A stretch of 64,000 nt of DNA from Clostridiales bacterium (GCA_029010715.1 JAQXKZ010000010.1:1-64000); one strand, 5' to 3'; shown: positions 30,247-38,799, counted from the first letter of the stretch. Notes: generated by a model from the letters alone, not told the origin. Numbers and translations are program-made.

Positions 30247-31073
30247 TGTCTGACAGAGAACGCTTTGACCGCGCCTTTTCGCCTGTTCACGCCTCCCCGG
30301 AAACGCTGAAGGAGGTTTTGAAAATGACGGAAAGAACAAAGCGCGCGCATACCGTGCGCCGTTCGGCGCGCATGACGGTGATAATTGCGGCGATTTTCAT
30401 TCTGCTGCTCAGCGGGAGCGCCTATGCCATAGGCCAGTATGTAAACAGCCCGGAGCAGGCATGGAAGGTGACGCAGCAGGAGATACAGAAGATGAAGGAT
30501 ATGGGCATTCTGTCTCAGGAGTTCACGCTCGGCGACGAACCGGCGAACATAGGCGAAAGCCCTGAGCGGAACGGCAGCGATTACTGGTTCGGCCGCATAT
30601 TCAGGCATCGCTACTTTCTGTCCAGCCTGGGCGGTGAGGACGGCAAGTACTTCCTGAACCTCGACGTGGACACGGTCAGCGGTAAGATAACCAGGCTTTC
30701 GATGGAGGCAAAAGCCGGTGAAAACGACGTTCCTGTCGCGGGAGACGCCGCCGGTACGGATGGTGAAATCACTTATTGCCATGCGAACTATGACGATATT
30801 ATCCCGGCTGATTTGACGGTCGGCCGTCTCTGCTCACTGATGGCGGAGTACTGGGGCTTTTCCGGCTACACGATAAGCGGCACAAAGGACGATTTCTACG
30901 GCTATGATACCGAGCCTCCGGCCGAGGATATGCTGGTATCCGAGCTTGGCGACAAAGCGTACCTGACCGTATTCTTTGAGGGCGACCAGAGCGGAGTGCC
31001 GATGTACGTGGAACTTGCAAGCTTCACGGACGGAGTTTATGTCACCATAGGCACCAACCATCTGGTCGGCTAG
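30243..31073 (+). CDS. Putative cognate anti-sigma factor (single TM, PepSY-like extracytoplasmic part)
   Basis: Overlaps the sigma stop; cytoplasmic N-terminus, TM RMTVIIAAIFILLLSGSAYAIG, extracellular YFLNLDVDTVSGKITRLSMEAKAG. Confidence 0.75.
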   Translation: MMSDRERFDRAFSPVHASPETLKEVLKMTERTKRAHTVRRSARMTVIIAAIFILLLSGSAYAIGQYVNSPEQAWKVTQQEIQKMKDMGILSQEFTLGDEPANIGESPERNGSDYWFGRIFRHRYFLSSLGGEDGKYFLNLDVDTVSGKITRLSMEAKAGENDVPVAGDAAGTDGEITYCHANYDDIIPADLTVGRLCSLMAEYWGFSGYTISGTKDDFYGYDTEPPAEDMLVSELGDKAYLTVFFEGDQSGVPMYVELASFTDGVYVTIGTNHLVG

Positions 31074-31084
31074 GAGACGTTTAT

Positions 31085-33349
31085 ATGAGGAATAAGAAAC
31101 GTCGGCTATGCCTGCTGCTGTGCCTGCTTATGGCCGCCGGCCTCTGCTCCTGCGCCCGGGCGTCAGATAATGCTCCGGACAGCGCCGAGCAGGAGACTGG
31201 CGCTGTCGCCCCGTCCGGCGCGCTCAAGCTGTCAGACCCCGAACCGGTAACGGATACGGTACCCGGCTGGTATCCGACGCTGCTTCCGCAGCCCGACTGG
31301 CTGCTTGACGCCGGGGGCTGGTTGTGCCGTGGGGACACAATATGGCGCAAAGGCAAAAGCCCTGAGGGAAACCTGCTGCTTGCAGCCTATGATACCCTAA
31401 ACGGTACATGGGAGCGTTATGATATATACCCCGGCGAGGGCAGAAATCTGCGTATAGACCGCTTCTCAATCTCCGGCGACTCATATTGGCTGCTCATGCA
31501 GGAGAGCTACAGCGACGAGGATATTGAGAATCTGAACATATATTGGAAACGCGGCTACTATCTTATGTATGGCCGCTTCTCTACCGGAGAGACGCGGTAT
31601 TCCCCGATAGCTTTTGAGGGCGCGAGCAGCTCTGAGAGCAGCGAGATACGCTTCAACGGCCTTATCGCGCTTGACGACGGGCGCGCCCTGCTGTGCAGCG
31701 AAGGCCCGTGCCGGATCATAGACCCGGAGGCGAATATTATTGCCGAAGCGGATTTCCAGATATACGGCGGCGGTTCAGGCTTTGAGGTAAAAGGCCTGCT
31801 GTACATGTACACGCCGGACGGCTACGCGCCGCTCGACACCGTGGATCTGCGCTACGGCGAGCCTGTCGCCGCGGACGGAGATCTCTGCTGCATCGACAGC
31901 AGCGCCGGGCATTTCTTCCGCACTCATAACAGCATCCTCTACCGCTATGACCCGCGGACAGAGGAGAGCGAGGAAGTATTCAGCTGGATAGACGTCGCGC
32001 TCAGCTACGACAGCATGGGCGGCTTTACAGGCTTGGAAAACTCGGCAGGGGACTTTTTCTACCTGTACTCCGGGCGAAGCGGAGGCTGTATAGTCAAGGT
32101 TACTCGTGGGAATATACCCGCAAAGCGTACTCTGACGCTTGCCTGCTTTGGAAACGCCGGGAGTGATTACTATTCCTGGGCAAACACCGTGACTGACTAC
32201 ACCTGCAGCCGTGAGCTCATGGACGCGATAATACGCTTCAACAATACCGACCCTGAGTACAAAGTGGAGATAAGGCCCTTCGTGTTTAACGGTGACGCTG
32301 ACCGTGACCGCCTGCTTATAGAGATCGCGACCGGCAGCGGCGTCGACCTGATCGACACAAGCCTGCTGCCGGAAAGCGCCATGAACTCCGGCGTGCTCGT
32401 TGATATGCTGCCGTACATGGACGCGGATCCGGAAATCAGCCGCTCGGATTTCATACAACCCTTGTTTAACGCCATGCTCAAAGACGGAAGTCTTTACGAG
32501 TACACCGAAAAATTTACCGTCGTGAGCATGATAACGCACCCGGATCTCTTCACCGGGCGCAATGACTGGACGACCGACAATATCATCCGGCTCCGCGCTC
32601 AGCACCCTGAATACGGCATTATAACGCACTCCCAGGCCTTCGAGACCATTGTCCAGGCCTCCACCGCCGAGTTTATAGACTGGGATGAGCATACCTGCTC
32701 CTATGACAGCAGCGCCTTTATCGGCTGGCTTGAATTTCTGAACTCACTGCCGGAGGAGAGTACGGGCGCTGTGCCTCTTGCAAGCATCCTGTATGACGCA
32801 GCCTGCAGCGCCGGGGGCGGCAGCCGTTTTATTCTGGAGGACGAATACGTCTATTCAGGCTTTCCGAACGCTGTCGGCAGCGGCAGTTATTTTCTGCGTC
32901 TTGACACGGATCCCACCGGCGGTGAAGAAAGCATAGGCAGAACCGGCGGTGATAACACCCGCATAGCCATGATGGCGTCAGGCTCGAATAAGTACGGTGC
33001 ATGGCGCTTTGTGCGCACGCTTATGCTCGGCGAGGACGATCCCAATCTATTCAGCGGGATTCCCGTTTTCCGCGACAGTTTTGAAAGGGCACTGGCCAAC
33101 GAGACCGGCGACGAGAAGATCCGCAAGCGCTTTTCCGCACTGGGCGAAACGGACTCCTTCAATGCCGAAGACGCGCAGAAGCTGCGCGACCTGGTCTACA
33201 GCACAACTAAACTTATCCGCCCGGACGAGACCATCCTGACCGTAATTCGTTCCGAGATCAACGCCTATCTCGGCGGCGGTAAAACCGCCGAGGATGCGGC
33301 AAAACAGATACAAAGCCGCGTCGGCCTGTACCTTGCGGAGCAGAGCTGA
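31085..33349 (+). CDS. Lipoprotein: N-terminal propeller-like region + C-terminal extracellular solute-binding-like domain
   Basis: Lipobox LMAAGLCSCA; N-half repetitive W/Y-rich beta motifs; C-half LTLACFGNAG..ELMDAIIRFNNTDPEYKVEIRPF..RLLIEIATGSGVDLIDTS resembles SBP family 1. Confidence 0.7.
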   Translation: MRNKKRRLCLLLCLLMAAGLCSCARASDNAPDSAEQETGAVAPSGALKLSDPEPVTDTVPGWYPTLLPQPDWLLDAGGWLCRGDTIWRKGKSPEGNLLLAAYDTLNGTWERYDIYPGEGRNLRIDRFSISGDSYWLLMQESYSDEDIENLNIYWKRGYYLMYGRFSTGETRYSPIAFEGASSSESSEIRFNGLIALDDGRALLCSEGPCRIIDPEANIIAEADFQIYGGGSGFEVKGLLYMYTPDGYAPLDTVDLRYGEPVAADGDLCCIDSSAGHFFRTHNSILYRYDPRTEESEEVFSWIDVALSYDSMGGFTGLENSAGDFFYLYSGRSGGCIVKVTRGNIPAKRTLTLACFGNAGSDYYSWANTVTDYTCSRELMDAIIRFNNTDPEYKVEIRPFVFNGDADRDRLLIEIATGSGVDLIDTSLLPESAMNSGVLVDMLPYMDADPEISRSDFIQPLFNAMLKDGSLYEYTEKFTVVSMITHPDLFTGRNDWTTDNIIRLRAQHPEYGIITHSQAFETIVQASTAEFIDWDEHTCSYDSSAFIGWLEFLNSLPEESTGAVPLASILYDAACSAGGGSRFILEDEYVYSGFPNAVGSGSYFLRLDTDPTGGEESIGRTGGDNTRIAMMASGSNKYGAWRFVRTLMLGEDDPNLFSGIPVFRDSFERALANETGDEKIRKRFSALGETDSFNAEDAQKLRDLVYSTTKLIRPDETILTVIRSEINAYLGGGKTAEDAAKQIQSRVGLYLAEQS

Positions 33350-33367
33350 ATAAATTTGCAAGCAAAA

Positions 33368-33409
33368 AATCAGACATACAACGGATAATAGTTTGTTGTA
33401 TGTCTGATT
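33368..33409. terminator. Bidirectional terminator between convergent genes
   Basis: AATCAGACATACAAC-N12-GTTGTATGTCTGATT, 15-bp perfect stem. Confidence 0.75.
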
Positions 33410-33424
33410 ATGCTTTTATGTTTA

Positions 33425-34090
33425 TTATTTGTGTGAAATGTACAGAATACTGCAAAGAAATCCGGCACTATGCTCATGAGTATAGCGTTCGAACTCAGCG
33501 CGGTTTATATACAGCATACGCCCCCATGATGAGATACGCACCCAATCATCGTTCATACCGGTTGCCGTGACATAATGCGCCTTTGTCAATGCCGCACTCC
33601 GGAAACTTCCGTCCGCCGCCTGCTCGTACAGTGTGGCCCGAGAGTTTTTCCAGAAGCACGGAAAATTCGGTCCCACCGACATGATGACCGGCATATCCGC
33701 CTCCAGCATCTCCGACATTTTTTTCCACATGTCCCCGTTGTAAAAGCGCCATTGCGCGGAGTAGGGGAGGGAGTTCCTGCGGAAAAACAGCTCCATACCC
33801 GCCATAAGTCCCAGCCCGTTTATTCCGGCGTGAGGAATTATCGGCATGTAAGCCGTGCGCAGTCTGCGGCAGAAGGCTTCGTAATCAGCCTGTCGTATCG
33901 GTGAAAGGGCAGGGGAGTCCTTGCCATTCTCCACGCTGCTGCGGCTCAGGTACAGCAGCACATCCGCTGCCGCAACGATTCCGCACCCGCATTTCTGCAT
34001 GCTGCGGCTGCCGTCTGACTGCTGCCTTCCGCCATAGCTCCGGGCGCCGCCGTAGTCCACCGAAATATAAGGATGTTTCAGTTCGAGCAT
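33425..34090 (-). CDS. Putative papain-like/C39-like cysteine peptidase
   Basis: From MLELKHPYISVDYGG; KCGCGIVAAADVLLYL (Cys), KAHYVTATGMNDDWVRISSWG (His, Asp/Ser) pattern. Confidence 0.6.
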   Translation of the reverse strand: MLELKHPYISVDYGGARSYGGRQQSDGSRSMQKCGCGIVAAADVLLYLSRSSVENGKDSPALSPIRQADYEAFCRRLRTAYMPIIPHAGINGLGLMAGMELFFRRNSLPYSAQWRFYNGDMWKKMSEMLEADMPVIMSVGPNFPCFWKNSRATLYEQAADGSFRSAALTKAHYVTATGMNDDWVRISSWGRMLYINRAEFERYTHEHSAGFLCSILYISHK

Positions 34091-34156
34091 AGTATCACCG
34101 CTATGGATTATAAACCTGAATCCACCTTTGAGCAACACAATTCGACGCTGTACGGC

Positions 34157-34193
34157 ACAAAAAGCAGCCCGTCCGATTCCCGGACAGGCTGCT
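34157..34193 (-). terminator. Rho-independent terminator of the PFP gene
   Basis: Minus strand: AGCAGCCTGTCCG-GGAAT-CGGACGGGCTGCTTTTTGT. Confidence 0.88.
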
Positions 34194-34252
34194 CTGAGCT
34201 TGCTTGAAAAATTAACCTGGCAATTGGGAAACTTTACCGGTTTATTTTCGTC

Positions 34253-35494
34253 TTATTTAGCCAGAACCTTTTTGAGGCGGGCGTATCTGGGCAGCGAATC
34301 AACGAGCGGCAGCTCGGGTTCGCCCTGTATAAGAGGCAGCACGTAGTCTATAAACTCGCGCTTGAGTCCGTTGCCCTCCTCGTTTATCCACTCCTGCGGC
34401 ACCTTCTTCTCGTAGTTTGCAACGGAGGAGAGGGGGAGCAGGACCATCTTGCAGTGGTATGCGCCGTCAATGTACTCGCGCTCGAATGCGACCATCTTTC
34501 CGGTCACGCCGCTGACAGCCTGTACGACGGCCTCACGGCCCGCGCTGAAAGCTTCGCTGACGTCGGTAGCCGAAGCGAGGTGCGCGCCGCAGCGCTGCAG
34601 CAGGCTGAGCTCGATGCCTCTGACCTTGGCGCCGGTGTGCTGCTTGATTATCTCTGCAAGCGTGGATGCCAGACCGCCGAGCTGTACATGGCCAAAGCCG
34701 TCAGTCGAAGACGTCTTTGCCTCGGATACAAAGCTGCCGTCGGCGTAGTGAATGCCTTCTGAGACAGCTATGAACACCTTACCGCTCTCCTTGTAGATAC
34801 GGTCAACGTCGGCGAGGAAGCTGTTCATATCGAAGTTACGCTCCGGCAGGTAAATGAGATCCGGTCCGGAGCCATACACGGTGGCGAGAGCGGCGCTTGC
34901 CGCGAGCCAGCCTGCGTGGCGTCCCATGATCTCGACCACGGTGATCATACCGTTGTCATAAACGCGGGCGTCCTTGTTTATCTCCATGCAGGAAGTCGCT
35001 ATATATTTTGCGGCGCTGGCGAATCCCGGGCAGTGATCAGTGCCGAAGAGGTCATTGTCTATGGTCTTGGGCACGCCCATTACACGGCATTCATAGCCGA
35101 CAGACTCCATGTAACGGCTGATCTTGTTGCAGGTGTCCATGGAATCGTTGCCGCCGTTATAGAAGAAATAACGTACGTTGTACTTCTTGAATATTTCAAG
35201 AATCCGCTTGTAATCGGTGTCGTCGGTCTCGGGATCGGCGATCTTGTAGCGGCAGGAGCCAAGCTCTGAGGACGGGGTATGGAGCAGGAGCTTCAGCTCC
35301 TCCGGATCCTCTTCATCCATGACGTAGAGCTGGTCTTCAAGAACGCCCTTTATTCCGTGTGCCGCGCCGTAGACCTTTGTGATCTCCGCTGCATCCAGTG
35401 CAGCTCTGATAACGCCGTAAGCGCTCGCATTGATGACCGCCGTCGGGCCCCCGGACTGACCGAAGATGCACGACCCGATTAACTTTTCTGACAT
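34253..35494 (-). CDS. pfp: Pyrophosphate-dependent phosphofructokinase (6-phosphofructokinase family)
   Basis: FGQSGGPTAVINASAYGV, FFYNGGNDSMDTCNKIS, GVPKTIDNDLFGTDHCPGFASAAKY (GGND rather than GGDG favours PPi). Confidence 0.9.
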   Translation of the reverse strand: MSEKLIGSCIFGQSGGPTAVINASAYGVIRAALDAAEITKVYGAAHGIKGVLEDQLYVMDEEDPEELKLLLHTPSSELGSCRYKIADPETDDTDYKRILEIFKKYNVRYFFYNGGNDSMDTCNKISRYMESVGYECRVMGVPKTIDNDLFGTDHCPGFASAAKYIATSCMEINKDARVYDNGMITVVEIMGRHAGWLAASAALATVYGSGPDLIYLPERNFDMNSFLADVDRIYKESGKVFIAVSEGIHYADGSFVSEAKTSSTDGFGHVQLGGLASTLAEIIKQHTGAKVRGIELSLLQRCGAHLASATDVSEAFSAGREAVVQAVSGVTGKMVAFEREYIDGAYHCKMVLLPLSSVANYEKKVPQEWINEEGNGLKREFIDYVLPLIQGEPELPLVDSLPRYARLKKVLAK

Positions 35495-35547
35495 ACTGAG
35501 TTCCCCCTGTTTGAATAAAAATTGTTTCACTTTGTAAAAACTGCGTA

Positions 35548-35576
35548 TTGATTATAAACTGGTTTGAGGATATAAT
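35548..35576 (+). promoter_or_regulatory. Candidate sigma-A promoter for fba
   Basis: TTGATT-N17-TATAAT about 65 bp upstream of ATG 35642. Confidence 0.65.
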
Positions 35577-35641
35577 AATAAAGTAGTTTTGTAAATGTGC
35601 TTTTTGTACAAAATTTAGCTTTATCACAAAGGAGAATAATT

Positions 35642-36577
35642 ATGCCACTGGTTACTTCAACTGAAATGTTCAGGAAAGCCTACGAAGGCGGCTATGCAAT
35701 TGGAGCTTTCAATGTAAATAATATGGAGATAGTACAGGGCATCACCGAGGCTGCGGCTGAACTGAACGCTCCTCTGATCCTCCAGGTTTCCAAGGGCGCG
35801 CGTGCATATGCCAATCATACTTACCTTATGAAGCTCGTCGAGGCGGCTATTATAGAGACCGGCCTGCCCATAGTGCTCCACCTTGACCACGGTGACAGCT
35901 ACGAGGTCTGCAAATCCTGCATTGACGGCGGCTTCACCTCCGTTATGATAGATGCATCCTCCAAGCCTTTCGAGGAAAATATAGCCCTGACCAGAAGAGT
36001 TGTCGAGTATGCCCATGACCACGGCGTCGTTGTCGAGGCCGAGCTTGGAACTCTGGCCGGCATTGAGGATGAGGTCAAAGTCTCCCATGAGGACAGCTCC
36101 TATACCAGACCTGAAGACGTTCAGGAGTTTGTAGAGCGCACCGGATGTGACTCTCTGGCCATCGCCATCGGTACCTCTCACGGCGCATACAAATTCAAGC
36201 CCGGTACCAAGCCCCAGCTCAGATTTGACATCCTCGAAGATGTTGAAAAGCGTCTGCCCGGCTTCCCGATCGTTCTCCACGGCTCTTCCTCCGTTCCGCA
36301 GGAATTTGTCCGCATAATCAATGAGAACGGCGGCAATATGCCCGGCGCTGTCGGCGTGCCCGAGGAGCAGCTGCGTCAGGCTGCCGGCATGGCCGTCTGC
36401 AAAATCAATATCGACTCCGACCTTCGCCTTGCAATGACCGCGAGCATCCGCAAGTATTTCAACGAGCATCCCGATCATTTCGATCCCCGCCAGTACCTCG
36501 GACCGGGACGCGCCGCTATCAAGGAAATGGTCAAGCACAAAATTGTCGACGTTCTCGGATGCGACGGCAAGGCCTGA
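35642..36577 (+). CDS. fba: Class II fructose-bisphosphate aldolase
   Basis: GYAIGAFNVNNMEIVQGI, VLHLDHGDSYEVCKSCIDGGFTSVMIDAS, VVEAELGTLAGIED, VLHGSSSVPQEFV. Confidence 0.96.
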   Translation: MPLVTSTEMFRKAYEGGYAIGAFNVNNMEIVQGITEAAAELNAPLILQVSKGARAYANHTYLMKLVEAAIIETGLPIVLHLDHGDSYEVCKSCIDGGFTSVMIDASSKPFEENIALTRRVVEYAHDHGVVVEAELGTLAGIEDEVKVSHEDSSYTRPEDVQEFVERTGCDSLAIAIGTSHGAYKFKPGTKPQLRFDILEDVEKRLPGFPIVLHGSSSVPQEFVRIINENGGNMPGAVGVPEEQLRQAAGMAVCKINIDSDLRLAMTASIRKYFNEHPDHFDPRQYLGPGRAAIKEMVKHKIVDVLGCDGKA

Positions 36578-36616
36578 TTAGTTTATACTGAGACAGACAT
36601 TACGGGAGGTGGCAGG

Positions 36617-38269
36617 ATGAGCCAGAAACATGTCCAAAGTAAGCATACCGCAAAAGCTCCTTCTAGGGCCCCGGGCACGCTCAGCACGACTGTGGTCATA
36701 AGACTTGCCATGGCCTCGGTAGTATATGCCGTTTCTCTTATCTTCAATATGCCGGAGTTTGTCAGCATAATCCTGCTGGTGCTCGCGGCGGCCGCTGCCG
36801 GGTATGATATTGTTCTTCATGCTGTCACGGCTGTTGAAAACGGCGATTATTTTGCCAATCCCGTCATTGTCGTCATCATATCTGTCATTGCGTTCTTTAT
36901 CGGCTTTTCAATAGAAGGCGCGGCGGTCATTCTTCTTTATCAGATCGGCATGCTGCTGCTCAACTACGCCAGCGAGCATACGCGGAAAGCGGCGCTTGAA
37001 TTGCTGCAGTACCAGGATGAAGAAGTCGTTTCAAAGATGAAGGCCTGCGTTGCGGACGAATCCGCCACGGCTCTGTGCATTCAGGAAGTGATGAAGACCA
37101 GCTCCGGCTCCGTTCTGAAGATCGCCGTCTTTCTCGCTCTGGCTTATGCGATTGCGCTCCCTATCTTTACGAACTTCAGCTATATCGTATCCATACACCG
37201 TGCTCTGATGATTATCCTCATCGCTACTCCGATGTCGATAATCGTGTCCATCCCGCTTGCCGGCGTCGTTGGCCTTTGCTACAGCGCGCAGCAGGGTGTT
37301 GTGTTCAACAAAGCCAAAAGCCTTGAATCCATGGCAGATGCAAATGTAGCCATCTTTGACAAAGCAGGCATTTTTGCCGACGAATGTCCCAGGATAGTCG
37401 CCATGTACTCCGATGTTCTGGATTCGTCCACTTTCATGAACTTCGTTGCGCATGCCGTTTACTATTCGGAACAGCCTGTGGCCAGAGCGATATCCGCTGT
37501 TTACGATCAGGAGTATAAGCTTGAAGTTATCAAGGATTTCCGCGAAATTCCCGGCTACGGCGTGGAGCTCTCGATCGACGGCATAGACGTTTTGTTTGCG
37601 GCAAAAGAATATCTCCTCAGCAGGGGAGTTGAGCTTCCCGAAGATAATTCCGCGCTTGGCCAGACATTCTATATGCTTGTCGCCGGCAAACCCATGGGAA
37701 AGGTTGTCATCTCCTCCGAGGTGAACGCTGAGACTGAGAACCTTGTGCCGGAGATGAAGTCGGTCGGAGTATCAAGATGTATCCTGCTCACCGAGGACGG
37801 TAAGGAAGCCGGACAGCAGTTTGCCGAGCTCATGAACTTCACTGAGATGTATGCCCAGTGCAACAACGAAAAAAAGCTTGCGCTGATCAGCGATATCGCA
37901 AAGAAGGCCAAGGGTTCCGTTATCTTCATCTACGCCGGCAATATAGACGAACACAGTGACGCTGCAATCGACATGCGTGTCGGCAAAAGAACAAAGCATG
38001 CCGATGCGGTCGTAGATCCGGAATATATAAGCAATATCCCGTTTGCGAAGCAGGTTTCTGTACGCATACGTGAAATAGCTGTTGAGAACGCGCTCTTTGC
38101 CTTTATCGTCAAGGCCCTGTTGATATTCCTCAGCATCATCGGCTACTGTAACCTCTGGTTTGCGATATTCATAGACTTTGTTGCTGCGGTAGCTACGATA
38201 CTCAATACCATCCGTGTGACCAATGAGTCTTTGATAAGCTCGTTCAGGTACAAGACCGGACGCCGATAA
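36617..38269 (+). CDS. P1B-type ATPase-like protein lacking all catalytic motifs (putative pseudo-ATPase)
   Basis: IGFSIEGAAVILLYQIGMLLLNYASEHTRKA and ILIATPMSIIVSIPLAGVVGLCYSAQQGVVFNKAKSLESMADANVAIFDKAGIF align with P1B ATPase TM core and P-domain; catalytic residues replaced. Confidence 0.85.
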   Translation: MSQKHVQSKHTAKAPSRAPGTLSTTVVIRLAMASVVYAVSLIFNMPEFVSIILLVLAAAAAGYDIVLHAVTAVENGDYFANPVIVVIISVIAFFIGFSIEGAAVILLYQIGMLLLNYASEHTRKAALELLQYQDEEVVSKMKACVADESATALCIQEVMKTSSGSVLKIAVFLALAYAIALPIFTNFSYIVSIHRALMIILIATPMSIIVSIPLAGVVGLCYSAQQGVVFNKAKSLESMADANVAIFDKAGIFADECPRIVAMYSDVLDSSTFMNFVAHAVYYSEQPVARAISAVYDQEYKLEVIKDFREIPGYGVELSIDGIDVLFAAKEYLLSRGVELPEDNSALGQTFYMLVAGKPMGKVVISSEVNAETENLVPEMKSVGVSRCILLTEDGKEAGQQFAELMNFTEMYAQCNNEKKLALISDIAKKAKGSVIFIYAGNIDEHSDAAIDMRVGKRTKHADAVVDPEYISNIPFAKQVSVRIREIAVENALFAFIVKALLIFLSIIGYCNLWFAIFIDFVAAVATILNTIRVTNESLISSFRYKTGRR

Positions 38270-38320
38270 CTTTTCAGTCTTATTGTTATTGCGTAATTAT
38301 ACTATAATAATTATATTAGC

Positions 38321-38356
38321 ACAAAAGCGCAGTGTAAATCAGCACTGCGCTTTTGT
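38321..38356. terminator. Probable terminator downstream of the pseudo-ATPase gene
   Basis: 14-bp perfect stem ACAAAAGCGCAGTG-TAAATCAG-CACTGCGCTTTTGT. Confidence 0.7.
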
Positions 38357-38359
38357 ACG

Positions 38360-38650
38360 ACGCAGCAGGAAAGGTGAGTATCTAAGACCGGGGCCACCTG
38401 GGCAGGCGCCTCAGCCCGGAGCATCATCCGTATTGTAAATGAGCGGCCATGGAGCTGAATGCTCAGACAAATAATATAATGTACTGGGACAGGTACAGCT
38501 ATAGCCGCCGGATCGGTATCAAGCAAAACAAGTTCAGACACGCGCAGAGCGCAGACAGGAACAGCATCAGTATGCCGCAGTAAGGGTGTCCGAACGTAGC
38601 GTCGAATGTAAGCAGCAGTAAACGCAAAACCGCAGCGCAGCCAATACTGT
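38360..38650 (-). pseudogene. Decayed inverted fragment of a tyrosine recombinase gene
   Basis: Minus-strand GACGCTACGTTCGGACACCCTTACTGCGGCATACTGATGCTGTTCCTGTCTGCGCTCTGCGCGTGTCTGAACTTGTTTTGCTTGATACC aligns with 39290-39380 of the intact recombinase gene (17 nt identical CTGATGCTGTTCCTGTC, then TCTGCGCGTnTCTGAACTTGTTT). Frame broken; outer limits uncertain. Confidence 0.7.
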
Positions 38651-38691
38651 ACAGAATGCCGTCATGCAAAATACGCCGATATAAAATTATG

Positions 38692-38720
38692 TTGACATAA
38701 TTAATCCGCCGTTTTATAAT
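38692..38720 (+). promoter_or_regulatory. Consensus sigma-A promoter for the recombinase gene
   Basis: TTGACA-N17-TATAAT exact consensus. Confidence 0.85.
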
Positions 38721-38771
38721 ACATGCATATAGGAGAGGGCAGGCAGATGCCCTTTATCTTCTCCTCCGTCA

Positions 38772-38799
38772 AGTTCGCATAATATAAATTAAGCGAACT
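38772..38799 (+). other. Putative dif-like chromosome dimer resolution site
   Basis: AGTTCGCATAA-TATAAA-TTAAGCGAACT: two 11-bp arms (10/11 inverted match) and 6-bp centre, immediately 5' of a Xer-family recombinase gene. Confidence 0.65.

Noticed and set aside
38311-38541. 76-aa minus-strand ORF upstream of the recombinase
   Set aside because: Better explained as one frame of the decayed recombinase fragment; no independent coding evidence.
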